A stretch of DNA of 64,000 nt, from the NCBI RefSeq assembly GCF_003031585.1, contig NZ_PWAA01000022.1, positions 186,001-250,000 on the forward strand. The letters run 5' to 3'. This document shows positions 1-8,117 of the stretch, in pieces; positions within the stretch are counted from its first letter, which is position 1, and each line of letters begins with the position of its first letter. Under the pieces are notes generated by a model. It was not told the DNA's origin. It did not search any database and was given only the letters and a program-made list of their open reading frames with translations. Both the position numbers and the translations under genes were made by a program. This DNA is from Thalassobius sp. I31.1 (lineage in GTDB: Bacteria; Pseudomonadota; Alphaproteobacteria; Rhodobacterales; Rhodobacteraceae).

Positions 1-65
1 CAATTTGTCGCATGCAACGCGTGAAGAACCTTGTTCCCACAGGCCTGTCCGCCTACATGGGGGTA

Positions 66-860
66 ATGAAACGTTGGATCCCATTTCTCAAATCCGAAAA
101 AACCGTTGCTGTTGTCCGCCTTGCCGGTGTGATCGCAGCCGGTGGTCGCGGGCTTTCTGATGAAAAGCTTGCCCCGGTTCTGGAACGCGCCTTCAGCAAG
201 GGGAAACCTGCTGCTGTTGCGCTGATTATCAACTCGCCTGGCGGGTCTCCTGTGCAATCCTCTCTGATCGGGGCGCGTATTCGTCGCCTGGCAGAGGAAA
301 AGGACGTTCCTGTCTTTGCCTTTGTTGAAGATGTGGCGGCGTCTGGTGGGTATTGGCTGGCGGCGGCTGCGGATGAGATCTTTGTCGATCAGAGTTCAGT
401 ACTTGGATCAATTGGCGTGATTTCCGCAGGCTTTGGTCTGGATGAATTCATTTCCCGCCACGGGATCAGCCGCCGGGTTTACACCGCGGGCAACAGCAAA
501 TCCATGATGGATCCGTTTAAGGCGGAGACACCAGAAGATGTGGATCGGCTGAAAGGCATTCTGGAACAGATCCACGAGGTCTTTATTGATCACGTGAAAA
601 CCCGTCGCGGTGCAAAGCTGGATGGTGAACAGGATCTGTTTAATGGCGAAGTGCGTGTTGGTGCTAAGGCTGTGGAAGCCGGGCTTGCCGATGGGCTTGG
701 TCATATGAAAACGGTGATGAAGGATCGCTTTGGCGAGAAATGCCAGTTCCGGACCTACGGTATGAAACGTGGGTTGCTGGCACGCTTTGGTGCATCTGCG
801 GCGGACAGTGCTTTTACAGCCATTGAGGAACGTGCGGAATTCGCGCGTTACGGGCTGTAA
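66..860 (+). CDS. S49 family serine peptidase (SppA/SohB-like)
   Basis: Predicted Ser-Lys protease of the S49 (signal peptide peptidase A/SohB) family, about 264 residues, which cleaves residual signal peptides or membrane protein fragments. The nucleophile is the Ser in ASGGYW (residue 93) and the general base is Lys145 in NSKSMMDPFK; the spacing of 52 residues equals that of the Bacillus SppA Ser147/Lys199 pair. Unlike classical SppA, no N-terminal membrane segment is visible, so it belongs to the short cytosolic or membrane-associated SohB-like class common in Rhodobacterales. I chose the ATG at 66 (MKRWIPFLKS), which matches my memory of relatives, over upstream in-frame ATGs at 12 and 57. 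A small zinc-ribbon protein follows 3 nt later and is probably co-transcribed. Family assignment is firm; the substrate is unknown. Confidence 0.9.
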   Translation: MKRWIPFLKSEKTVAVVRLAGVIAAGGRGLSDEKLAPVLERAFSKGKPAAVALIINSPGGSPVQSSLIGARIRRLAEEKDVPVFAFVEDVAASGGYWLAAAADEIFVDQSSVLGSIGVISAGFGLDEFISRHGISRRVYTAGNSKSMMDPFKAETPEDVDRLKGILEQIHEVFIDHVKTRRGAKLDGEQDLFNGEVRVGAKAVEAGLADGLGHMKTVMKDRFGEKCQFRTYGMKRGLLARFGASAADSAFTAIEERAEFARYGL

Positions 861-863
861 GCG

Positions 864-1031
864 ATGATTATTAAGATTGTCGTTCTGTTTCTTGTGGGGA
901 TGATGGTGCTGGCCATGTTTGGCAAGCTGCGTTTCCCGGGACAGACGGCGATCGAAAACAGGAAATGTCCGCGGTGCGGGCGCTTTCGCATAGGTCGTGG
1001 ACCATGTGCGTGTGAAAAGACAAAGGGCTGA
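864..1031 (+). CDS. Small membrane protein with C-terminal zinc-ribbon motif
   Basis: A 55-codon ORF starting 3 nt after the peptidase stop. Residues 1-20 form one hydrophobic membrane helix (MIIKIVVLFLVGMM...), followed by a basic linker and a cysteine knuckle: CPRC at residues 35-38 and CAC at 48-50, typical of a small zinc ribbon. The stop at 1031 is 8 nt before the ATG of the antiporter gene, so peptidase, this gene and the antiporter probably form one transcript. I recall very similar short proteins beside S49 peptidases in other Rhodobacterales, but no function is known to me. The membrane and zinc-ribbon claims are read from sequence; a role alongside the peptidase is inference. Confidence 0.75.
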   Translation: MIIKIVVLFLVGMMVLAMFGKLRFPGQTAIENRKCPRCGRFRIGRGPCACEKTKG

Positions 1032-1039
1032 CGACTGTG

Positions 1040-1993
1040 ATGGACTGGATCTATGTGGGGCTTGGCCTGATTATTCTGCTGCTGGGCGGCGATGTGCTTG
1101 TAAAAGGCGCTGTGAACCTGTCTTTGCGGCTTGGCATTCCCGCGCTGATCGTCAGTCTGACCATTGTGGCCTTTGGCACATCCGCCCCTGAACTGCTGAT
1201 CGCCGTTCAGGCGGTGACGGAAGGCGCGCCGGGCATTGCCATGGGGAATGTCGTGGGATCGAACACAGCGAATATCCTGCTGGTCCTTGGGGTGCCCGCC
1301 ATTATGACCGGGTTGCATTCCAGCGAATGTAACACCCGTAAGACCTATCTTTACATGATCCTGGCCTCGCTGATCTTTGTCGGGGCCTGTTTCGCCGGGC
1401 CGCTGACCTGGATGCATGGGATCGGCTTTCTGCTGGTGCTGGGCTTTATTCTGTTTGATCAGGCACGTGAGGCGAACGCGTACCGCAAAGCCGGCGCAAA
1501 CTGTGCCCCCTGTGATCTTGAAGAGGTTGAGGGTGCAGATGACAATATGCCGGGCTGGCAGATTGGCCTGTTCCTGGTCCTGGGCTTGATTGGCCTGCCT
1601 CTGGGCGCTGAATTGCTGGTGGAAGGGGCGGTGGATATCGCCCGCGACTTTGGCATTTCAGAAACTGTGATTGGTCTGACACTGGTCGCAGTTGGTACAT
1701 CCCTGCCGGAACTTGCCACCGTTGTGATGGCGGCATTGCGTCGTCAGGCGGATGTGGCCCTGGGCAATGTCATCGGGTCGAATATGTTCAACCTGCTGGC
1801 GATTATTGGTATTGCCGCACTGATTGGTGACATTCCTGTGGATCAGCAGTTCCTGAGGCTGGATCTCTGGGTGATGCTGGGTGCGTCCCTGCTGCTGGCG
1901 CCGTTTGTCTTTCTGCGCTGGAATATCACCCGCGTCTGGGGGGTATTATTCTGCGCGCTTTATATTGGCTATATCTGTGCGATTCTCTCATAA
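1040..1993 (+). CDS. Calcium/sodium antiporter family protein (CaCA, YrbG-like)
   Basis: Inner membrane antiporter of the Ca2+:cation antiporter superfamily, 317 residues from the ATG at 1040 (a GTG lies immediately before it at 1037). The two inverted alpha-repeats are clear: TIVAFGTSAPELLIAVQA with GNVVGSNTANILL in the N-terminal half, and LTLVAVGTSLPELATVV with GNVIGSNMFNLLAIIG in the C-terminal half. The acidic residues in the two SxPEL motifs are the cation ligands of the family. About ten hydrophobic segments are separated by an acidic loop near residues 155-175 (CDLEEVEGADD). Length fits YrbG-type proteins. The ion (Ca2+ or Na+) cannot be told from sequence. It closes the peptidase/zinc-ribbon transcript. 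Confidence 0.92.
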   Translation: MDWIYVGLGLIILLLGGDVLVKGAVNLSLRLGIPALIVSLTIVAFGTSAPELLIAVQAVTEGAPGIAMGNVVGSNTANILLVLGVPAIMTGLHSSECNTRKTYLYMILASLIFVGACFAGPLTWMHGIGFLLVLGFILFDQAREANAYRKAGANCAPCDLEEVEGADDNMPGWQIGLFLVLGLIGLPLGAELLVEGAVDIARDFGISETVIGLTLVAVGTSLPELATVVMAALRRQADVALGNVIGSNMFNLLAIIGIAALIGDIPVDQQFLRLDLWVMLGASLLLAPFVFLRWNITRVWGVLFCALYIGYICAILS

Positions 1994-2349
1994 AGACAGG
2001 CACTTCTGCTGCGCCGTTAAACGTTAACAAAAGGTAAACATTTCCGCGAAACCTGACGGAAAACGCCCTGTTGCGACAACTTGTGCACCCCTCTGATACC
2101 GCGTTACAAAAGCGTAATAAAAATGTTAATGTTATCAGGGAGTTGAAGTTTTGCACAAAAATTACGTGAAAAATCAATGGGTTAAAAATATGCCTAAAAA
2201 ATAGGCAAAGCGATGAAAGCCTTTATTTTCTGTGCTGAGCGCAGTCCGTCCCAAAGTTACCCACGGAGTTATCCACAGAAGCGGTTGATATGTTTTCTCT
2301 TGTGCCAGACCAGATAAGATTGCAGCAACAAAGAATCACAGAAGCCCCG
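1994..2349. other. AT-rich intergenic region upstream of uvrC
   Basis: Non-coding stretch between the antiporter stop and the preferred uvrC start. From about 2100 to 2230 it is strikingly AT-rich for this genome. It carries a short inverted repeat (GCCTA-5 nt-TAGGC, 2192-2206), a perfect DnaA box (2269-2277) and a degraded second one (TTACCCACG, 2257-2265). No convincing ORF lies here; the reverse frame across 1926-2177 is a shadow. If uvrC instead starts at the in-frame ATG at 2290, the region shortens by 60 nt. Confidence 0.6.
2269..2277 (+). promoter_or_regulatory. Perfect DnaA box (TTATCCACA) upstream of uvrC
   Basis: TTATCCACA matches the strongest DnaA-binding nonamer exactly. It lies 13 nt before the alternative uvrC ATG at 2290 and 73 nt before the ATG at 2350, at the edge of an AT-rich segment. 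A DnaA-regulated promoter is possible; a replication origin is less likely because only one good box is present and none of the usual origin-linked genes are nearby. Confidence 0.4.
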
Positions 2350-4260
2350 ATGACAGACCCTGAAAACACTGACTTTCCTCTTGATGAAACAGGCCAGCCA
2401 CTGATCGGGCATGCCTGTGTGCACAGTTATTTGAAGACGCTGGATAACTCGCCGGGGGTGTACCGGATGCTCGATGAGACCGGGAAAATCCTGTATGTCG
2501 GAAAGGCGCGCAGCCTGAAGAAACGTGTATCCAATTACGCGAATCCCAACGGGCATACGCCGCGTATCCTGCGGATGATTTCCCAGACCCGGCGGATGAT
2601 GTTTCTGACGACCCGCACGGAAACCGAAGCGCTGCTGCTGGAACAGAACCTGATCAAACAGCTGAAGCCGCATTTCAATGTGCTGCTGCGCGATGACAAA
2701 AGCTTTCCGATGATCATGCTGACCGGGCATCATGATTTTCCGCAGATCAAAAAGCACCGCGGCGCGCGCAAGGCGAAAGGCGATTACTTTGGTCCCTTTG
2801 CATCAGGCGGGGCGGTGAACCGGACGCTGAACCAGTTGCAGCGGGTGTTTATGCTGCGCGATTGTTCCGACAGCATGTTCAACAGCCGCACGCGCCCCTG
2901 TCTGCAATATCAGATCAAGCGCTGCACAGGGCCATGTTGTGGGAAGATTACCACTGAAGATTACGCCGCGACGGTGAAAGATGCGCGGGATTTCCTGCAG
3001 GGGCGCAGCAGCAATATCCAGGCGAGCCTGGCGAAGGAAATGCAGGCGGCCAGCGATGCGATGGAATTTGAACGCGCCGCTGCGTTCCGTGACCGGATCA
3101 ACGCGCTGACCCAGGTGCAGCAGGCCCAGGGCATCAACCCGCAGAATGTGGCTGAGGCCGACATCATCGCCCTGCATATGGAAGGCGGGCAGGCCTGTGT
3201 GCAGGTGTTTTTCATCCGCGCCAATCAGAACTGGGGCAATAAGGATTTCTATCCGCGCACCGGGCAGGGTGGCGAAGGCAATGAGGGCGCGGACCCCGGT
3301 GAGGTGCTGCAGGCTTTCGTGACGCAGTTCTATGACAACCGCGAACCACCGCGTATGGTCCTGATTTCAAATGCGGTGGATGATCCCGATCTGGTGGCTG
3401 AGGCCCTGGCGCAGAAAGCAGGCCGCAAGGTTGAAGTTTCCGTACCGCAGCGGGGCGAGCGCGCTGATCTGGTAGACAACGCTATGCGCAACGCCCGCGA
3501 AAGCCTTGCGCGCAAAATGGCAGAAACTGCGACCCAGGCGAAATTGCTGCGTGGGGTGGCGGAGGCTTTTGATCTGAAAGCCCCGCCAAAGCGGATTGAA
3601 GCTTACGATAACTCACACATCCAGGGGGCGCATGCGGTGGGGGCGATGATTGTCGCCGGACCCGAAGGTTACATGAAAAGCCAGTATCGCAAGTTCAACA
3701 TCAAGGGCGATGATCTGACGCCGGGTGATGATTTTGGCATGATGAAAGAAGTCATGACCCGTCGTTTCAAGCGCCTGCAAAAGGAAGACCCAAACCGGGA
3801 AACCGACGCCTGGCCTGATCTGCTGCTGATTGATGGCGGTGCGGGGCAGGTCTCTGCCGTGCGTGAAATCATGAAAGAATGTGGTGTCGAAGACATCGCT
3901 ATGGTTGGTGTTGCGAAAGGCGTGGATCGCGATCACGGTAAGGAAGAATTCTACCGCACTGGCAAACGCCCCTTTGCCCTGCAACGCAATGATCCCGTCT
4001 TGTATTTCATTCAGCGTCTGCGGGATGAGGTGCACCGGTTTGCCATTGGCACCCACCGGGCGAAACGATCCAAAGCCATCGGCGCGACCCCGCTTGATGA
4101 GGTCGCAGGCGTCGGGGCCACACGTAAACGTGCGTTGCTTGCCCATTTTGGGTCTGCCAAAGCCGTCAGCAGGGCCGGGCTTGAGGATCTGAAAGCGGTT
4201 GATGGTATCTCAAATGCCCTGGCCGAAGTGATTTACGGGCATTTCCATGAAAAGGGCTGA
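2350..4260 (+). CDS. uvrC: Excinuclease ABC subunit UvrC
   Basis: UvrC makes the dual 3' and 5' incisions in nucleotide excision repair in complex with UvrB. The GIY-YIG endonuclease domain is near the N-terminus ([20 protein letters not shown]), the UVR/UvrB-binding helix pair lies in the middle ([19 protein letters not shown]), the RNase H-like 5' nuclease domain follows (YDNSHIQG..., [12 protein letters not shown]) and a helix-hairpin-helix pair ends the protein ([20 protein letters not shown]). The length of 636 residues from 2350 is normal. An in-frame ATG at 2290 would add 20 residues; neither start has a strong ribosome site, and relatives generally have about 20-30 residues before the LIGHA segment, so 2350 is preferred. 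pgsA follows after 97 nt. Confidence 0.95.
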   Translation: MTDPENTDFPLDETGQPLIGHACVHSYLKTLDNSPGVYRMLDETGKILYVGKARSLKKRVSNYANPNGHTPRILRMISQTRRMMFLTTRTETEALLLEQNLIKQLKPHFNVLLRDDKSFPMIMLTGHHDFPQIKKHRGARKAKGDYFGPFASGGAVNRTLNQLQRVFMLRDCSDSMFNSRTRPCLQYQIKRCTGPCCGKITTEDYAATVKDARDFLQGRSSNIQASLAKEMQAASDAMEFERAAAFRDRINALTQVQQAQGINPQNVAEADIIALHMEGGQACVQVFFIRANQNWGNKDFYPRTGQGGEGNEGADPGEVLQAFVTQFYDNREPPRMVLISNAVDDPDLVAEALAQKAGRKVEVSVPQRGERADLVDNAMRNARESLARKMAETATQAKLLRGVAEAFDLKAPPKRIEAYDNSHIQGAHAVGAMIVAGPEGYMKSQYRKFNIKGDDLTPGDDFGMMKEVMTRRFKRLQKEDPNRETDAWPDLLLIDGGAGQVSAVREIMKECGVEDIAMVGVAKGVDRDHGKEEFYRTGKRPFALQRNDPVLYFIQRLRDEVHRFAIGTHRAKRSKAIGATPLDEVAGVGATRKRALLAHFGSAKAVSRAGLEDLKAVDGISNALAEVIYGHFHEKG

Positions 4261-4357
4261 CCCCCGCGTTAACCCTGCTATGCTGCGACGGAATGTGCCG
4301 GGGGATGCGTATCATTGTTGCCTTTCCTCCAAACCGTGAAGTGAGTAAGAAGACCCT

Positions 4358-5032
4358 ATGACCTGGACAATCCCGAATATCCTGACTGTGATGCGTCTCT
4401 TTGCGGCCCCTGGTGTGGCGGTGATGTTTCTGTACTTCACCCGCCCCTGGGCAGACTGGTTTGCGCTGTGCCTGTTCACGGTTGCGGCAATTACCGATTT
4501 TGTTGATGGCTATCTGGCCCGGGCCTGGGCGCAGGAAACCAAATTCGGCGCGATGCTGGACCCGATCGCAGATAAGGCGATGGTGGTGATTGCGCTGCTG
4601 GTGATCACCGGATTTTCCGGCATGAACCCCTGGATCCTTTTGCCCGCCACAATCATTATCTTTCGCGAAGTTTTTGTATCTGGTCTGCGGGAATTCCTGG
4701 GCGCAAAGGCGGGCCTTCTGAAAGTCACAAAGCTGGCCAAATGGAAGACCACCATGCAGATGGTGGCGATTGCCGTTCTGTTCGCCAGTGGCGTATTTGA
4801 ACATTACTTTGTGATGCACACTTACGGCATGAATGATGATATTGTGCAGCAGATCTTTGACGGTGAAATCGCCGATGATCTGCATATTCAGCGCAGCTAT
4901 TACGGTGCTTATTTCTCCTGGTATGGCGGCGTTGTGCTGCTTTGGGGGGCGGCGGTGCTGACCCTGCTGACAGGTTGGGATTACTTCGCCAAGGCCCGGC
5001 CGTTTCTGAAGGAAGATGAAGATGGCGCTTGA
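4358..5032 (+). CDS. pgsA: CDP-diacylglycerol--glycerol-3-phosphate 3-phosphatidyltransferase
   Basis: Integral membrane CDP-alcohol phosphatidyltransferase making phosphatidylglycerolphosphate, the committed step to phosphatidylglycerol and cardiolipin. The family signature D-x2-DG-x2-AR-x8-G-x3-D-x3-D is intact from DFVDGYLAR to the DPIAD aspartates. Several hydrophobic helices span the 224 residues. The C-terminal part holds a longer loop than usual (about residues 150-185, MHTYGMNDDIVQQIF...), which I recall as normal in Rhodobacterales. Its 3' end overlaps the start of moaD by 11 nt, so pgsA, moaD and moaE are translationally coupled. The uvrC-pgsA-moaD-moaE order is typical for the group. 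Confidence 0.95.
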   Translation: MTWTIPNILTVMRLFAAPGVAVMFLYFTRPWADWFALCLFTVAAITDFVDGYLARAWAQETKFGAMLDPIADKAMVVIALLVITGFSGMNPWILLPATIIIFREVFVSGLREFLGAKAGLLKVTKLAKWKTTMQMVAIAVLFASGVFEHYFVMHTYGMNDDIVQQIFDGEIADDLHIQRSYYGAYFSWYGGVVLLWGAAVLTLLTGWDYFAKARPFLKEDEDGA

Positions 5033-5273
5033 TGTGCTTTATTTTGCCTGGCTGCGCGAACATGTTGGTGTCCCGCGCGAACGTGTGGAAACCGATGCCG
5101 CGACGGCCGGTGATCTTGTGAAAGAACTGCTGGCAAAGGGTGAAGGGTATGAGACTGCTTTTGCCGATCTCACGTCGCTGCGGGTGGCGATTGATCAGGA
5201 ACTGGTGGAATTTGATGCGCCTCTGGCCGGTGCCCGCGAAGTTGCTTTCTTCCCCCCTATGACCGGCGGCTGA
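5022..5273 (+). CDS. moaD: Molybdopterin synthase small subunit MoaD
   Basis: Ubiquitin-like sulfur carrier of molybdopterin synthase, 83 residues from the ATG at 5022 (an in-frame ATG lies 6 nt upstream). The C-terminus is the required Gly-Gly (FFPPMTGG), which is adenylated and converted to a thiocarboxylate by MoeB-type enzymes, then donates sulfur to precursor Z in the MoaE active site. The N-terminal MALDVLYFAWLREHVG fits the beta-grasp fold. Start chosen because GGAAGATGAAG precedes it at good spacing within the pgsA tail. moaE begins 1 nt after the stop, so the two subunits are made in a coupled fashion. Confidence 0.95.
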   Translation: MALDVLYFAWLREHVGVPRERVETDAATAGDLVKELLAKGEGYETAFADLTSLRVAIDQELVEFDAPLAGAREVAFFPPMTGG

Positions 5274-5274
5274 T

Positions 5275-5730
5275 ATGGATATCCGCGTTCAGGAAGCGCC
5301 CTTTGATTTCGGCGCAGAGGCCCAGGCATTTTCAGATGCTCAGGCAGGTGCCGGGGCGATTGTGACCTTCACCGGCCTTGTGCGTGATCTGCCGGGAACG
5401 CCGCTGGAAGTGATGGAAATCGAACACTACCCGGGCATGACGGAAAAGGCGCTGGCGAAGATTGCGGAAGATGCGCAGGCGCGCTGGGAATTGTCCGGCT
5501 GTCTGATCATCCACCGTTACGGCAAGATGCGCCCGGGTGATCAGATCATGATGGTGGCGACCGGTTCAAAGCACCGCAAAGATGCGTTTGAGGCGGCGGA
5601 ATTCCTGATGGACTACCTCAAATCCCGCGCCCCGTTCTGGAAACGCGAAGTGACCTCTGACAACACCTCCTGGGTTGCCAGTAAGGCCGAGGACGAAGAC
5701 GCGCTGACCCGCTGGGATCCGAACCAGTAA
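5275..5730 (+). CDS. moaE: Molybdopterin synthase catalytic subunit MoaE
   Basis: Large subunit of molybdopterin synthase, 151 residues, converting cyclic pyranopterin monophosphate to molybdopterin with MoaD thiocarboxylate. Conserved features are the GAIVTFTGLVRD segment, HYPGMTEKAL, IIHRYGKMRPGDQIM and the C-terminal lysine-rich active region (YLKSRAPFWKREV), which carries the catalytic lysines. The gene starts 1 nt after moaD. Other Moco genes sit elsewhere in the window (moaB, mobA, mobB/moeA), so the pathway is dispersed rather than in one operon. Confidence 0.95.
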   Translation: MDIRVQEAPFDFGAEAQAFSDAQAGAGAIVTFTGLVRDLPGTPLEVMEIEHYPGMTEKALAKIAEDAQARWELSGCLIIHRYGKMRPGDQIMMVATGSKHRKDAFEAAEFLMDYLKSRAPFWKREVTSDNTSWVASKAEDEDALTRWDPNQ

Positions 5731-5745
5731 GGCGTTACCCGATAC

Positions 5746-5767
5746 CCTGCTGCTGCATTACAGCAGG
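5746..5767 (+). terminator. Hairpin downstream of moaE
   Basis: Perfect 7-bp inverted repeat CCTGCTG / CAGCAGG with an 8-nt loop, 15 nt after the moaE stop. There is no U-run, so intrinsic termination would be weak; it may act as an RNA 3'-end stabiliser between the convergent moaE and the minus-strand membrane protein gene. Confidence 0.35.
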
Positions 5768-5855
5768 AACTTGAGCATCAGGCCGGGGAGGTTTCCACGA
5801 TCATCCAGGCAAAAATGCGCTTGTTTCTTCAACGCCACATGAGAGCTGAGTAATT

Positions 5856-6185
5856 TTAGCCCTGGTTCTGGCGTTCGATCCAGGCGCGGAGTTCTTCGGC
5901 TTCCTGGCGGGCGGCGCGCAGGCCGTCCATGGCGGCGGCAAGTTCGGCTTCGGTCTGGGTCAGCTGGTTTGTGACTTCGGCCTCGCGCTGATGCGCCCAG
6001 GTGATGGCCTGATCACGGGTTTCTTCGGCCTCATGCAGGGATTGCGCCATGTTATCAAGTTCGCCCAGATCGCCCTGCGACACGCGGGTGAACTTATTCA
6101 CCAGCCAATGGGCAAACCAGCCCAGCAGGAAGGTCACAAAGAGGATGACTGCGATGATAAGGATCAGTTCGGTTCTGTTATTCAT
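5856..6185 (-). CDS. Membrane-anchored coiled-coil protein
   Basis: A 109-residue protein with one N-terminal transmembrane helix (residues about 7-30, TELILIIAVILFVTFLLGWF) followed by a charged helix rich in Glu, Ala, Gln and Arg (residues about 45-105) that should form a coiled coil. It begins inside the last codons of the OmpA-family gene (8-nt overlap), indicating translational coupling. I recall this pair recurring in Rhodobacterales, but no function has been assigned to my knowledge. A role with the OmpA protein in linking inner membrane and envelope is inference from the pairing and topology. The longer reading frame upstream of 6185 is only the OmpA gene in another frame. Confidence 0.75.
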   Translation of the reverse strand: MNNRTELILIIAVILFVTFLLGWFAHWLVNKFTRVSQGDLGELDNMAQSLHEAEETRDQAITWAHQREAEVTNQLTQTEAELAAAMDGLRAARQEAEELRAWIERQNQG

Positions 6186-8064
6186 TGCCTGCCTCTGTTG
6201 TCTCTTCCGCGGTTTCTTCTGTTGCGGCTTCGTCGGTGTTTTCTTCTGCGACCGGTGCATCATCCACCAGGGTAAATTCAATCCGGCGGTTAGCCTCGCG
6301 GCCTTCTTCCGTTTCGTTGCTGGCGATCGGATCGGATTCGCCATAGCCTTTGGCGCTTAAGCCTTCTGTCAGGATACGGCGTGACATCAGCGCATTCAGA
6401 ACCGCATCTGCGCGCGACTGGCTGAGCTGTTCGTTCATGGCTTCGCGGCCCTGGCTGTCGGTATGCCCGGCGATTTCCATTTTCACATGGGTGCAGCGTT
6501 CCATTGCCGTTGCGATGGCCGTCAGCGTATCACCACTGCCTGGCGCGATATTCGCAGAACCCGGTGAAAACGCCAGTTTGGTATTTGTCAGAATGGCGTT
6601 GATCTGTTGGACACATTCTTCGCCGCTGGGCAGGTCAGCCTGTGGATCAAGTGCTTCGACATATTCCACATCAATGGCGAAATCCTCAGACGTGCCAAGC
6701 TTTTCTGACAGCACCCGCGCGATATCTGCGTTTGCATCCGGGTTGCCGGTTTTGCCGCGCACGGACACATGGTTTTCAAGGATATCAACCGCGCCGTTTT
6801 CAAGGAAGGCCAGGGCTTCGATGCCGGACAGAACACGCACCGGCCAGCCTTCGGGCAGTTCCGGGTCAAGATCTGTGGCGGCATAGACCTGATCGGCGCC
6901 AAAGCGCGAGCTGGCATAGCTTTCGACGGCGGCTTTGGTGCGCTCATCGGTCATGCGGCCACGCAATTGCACCTGCCCTTCCGGGCTGAGCGTTACAGAG
7001 AATTCTGGTGGCATAACTTCGGCTTCTTCCTCGGTGACGGGGAAAACCGTGTGCAGGTTAAACAGGTCCGGCAGTTCGGATTGCAGCTGCGATGTCGCGC
7101 GTTCAAATGTGTCGGCGTCACTGCCTTCGGCGGCAATCAGGGTGATGTCCGTGTCAGAAAACGTGACAGATCCATCCCCGACCTCAGCCAGGGCATTCAG
7201 CGCAAGACTGACAGCCTCACCCCATTTGGGGGAGGGGTTGCCAAGGGCGATTGTGCAATTGGCCGGGCCTTCATGTCCGGCGGCTTCGGCAGCGCGCAGG
7301 ATTTGCAGGCGGCTGCGGTCGGTGTCGGTGAAGCAGGCGTCAAAGCGACCCTGACCATCTTCACGCAGGAAGCGCAGGGTGAAGGGCGAGACAACTTCGC
7401 GCGGGGCGGAAATATCAAGCTGCACTTCCAGATCAGACGGGATCGCGCGGGACAGTTCCCGTTTCAGGCGGTCACGGTCATCTGCGCTTTCACTGTTGGC
7501 TTCGACGATGACACGTCCGGGATGGACGGAAATCTTGCTGTGGGGCAGCGTGGCCAGCGCATCCACCGCATAGGCCATGGCCAGGTTCCAGCCGGTGGGC
7601 GGGTCATAATCTGCGGTTTCCATCATGTCGGACACCGTGTCGCTGCTCACCAGATCAGACAGGGTTTCAGCGATCTGCGCCCGATCTGTGGAATCCGGGA
7701 TCAGGCCGATCAGGGAAATATGATCATCATTGCGCAGAATTTCGACAGAGAAATCGGGGGGGATAAACCCGGCGCTGGCTTCGACCTGCATATCGTCACG
7801 GATGCGATAAGAATCCACGACCTCGCCGGCAATTGTCAGGGCGTGAAAACGGGCGGATTCGCGCGGTGCAACGCCGGTCAGGCGCAGATGCAGACCTTCA
7901 GCTTCGACCTGTGCCCAGTCTTCGCCTTTCAGCAGAAGGGCGCGACGCACGCCGTCTTCGGAATTGCGTTCAATCCGGTCGACAGAAACATTTGCAATTA
8001 ACAGGGACAGGGCGGCAACGCCGGTAAAAACGGTAAAAATGGCTACAAAGGATTTAAGCTGCAT
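6178..8064 (-). CDS. OmpA-family peptidoglycan-binding protein with BON-like repeats
   Basis: A 628-residue envelope protein. It has one N-terminal membrane anchor (residues about 5-25, FVAIFTVFTGVAALSLLIA), then several BON-like alpha/beta modules (for instance around LHLRLTGVAP, HISLIGLIPDSTDRAQI, VQLRGRMTDERTKAAV and VSVRGKTGNPDANADI), and a C-terminal OmpA domain at about 490-605 with MEIAGHTDSQGREAMN and LSAKGYGESDPIA, which binds the diaminopimelate residue of peptidoglycan. The extreme C-terminus is very acidic (about 20 Glu/Ala/Thr residues). It probably spans from the inner membrane to the wall. Its stop overlaps the next small coiled-coil gene by 8 nt. Confidence 0.85.
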   Translation of the reverse strand: MQLKSFVAIFTVFTGVAALSLLIANVSVDRIERNSEDGVRRALLLKGEDWAQVEAEGLHLRLTGVAPRESARFHALTIAGEVVDSYRIRDDMQVEASAGFIPPDFSVEILRNDDHISLIGLIPDSTDRAQIAETLSDLVSSDTVSDMMETADYDPPTGWNLAMAYAVDALATLPHSKISVHPGRVIVEANSESADDRDRLKRELSRAIPSDLEVQLDISAPREVVSPFTLRFLREDGQGRFDACFTDTDRSRLQILRAAEAAGHEGPANCTIALGNPSPKWGEAVSLALNALAEVGDGSVTFSDTDITLIAAEGSDADTFERATSQLQSELPDLFNLHTVFPVTEEEAEVMPPEFSVTLSPEGQVQLRGRMTDERTKAAVESYASSRFGADQVYAATDLDPELPEGWPVRVLSGIEALAFLENGAVDILENHVSVRGKTGNPDANADIARVLSEKLGTSEDFAIDVEYVEALDPQADLPSGEECVQQINAILTNTKLAFSPGSANIAPGSGDTLTAIATAMERCTHVKMEIAGHTDSQGREAMNEQLSQSRADAVLNALMSRRILTEGLSAKGYGESDPIASNETEEGREANRRIEFTLVDDAPVAEENTDEAATEETAEETTEAGNE

Positions 8065-8117
8065 CCTGTCTCTCTCTTGCTTGCGATATGCTTACGCCTG
8101 GCGGGGCCAGTTTTCAA

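Noticed and set aside
1994-2290. Replication origin at the AT-rich tract
   Set aside because: Only one exact DnaA box and none of the usual origin-linked genes (parAB, mnmG/rsmG, hemE, dnaA) nearby; kept only as a regulatory site.
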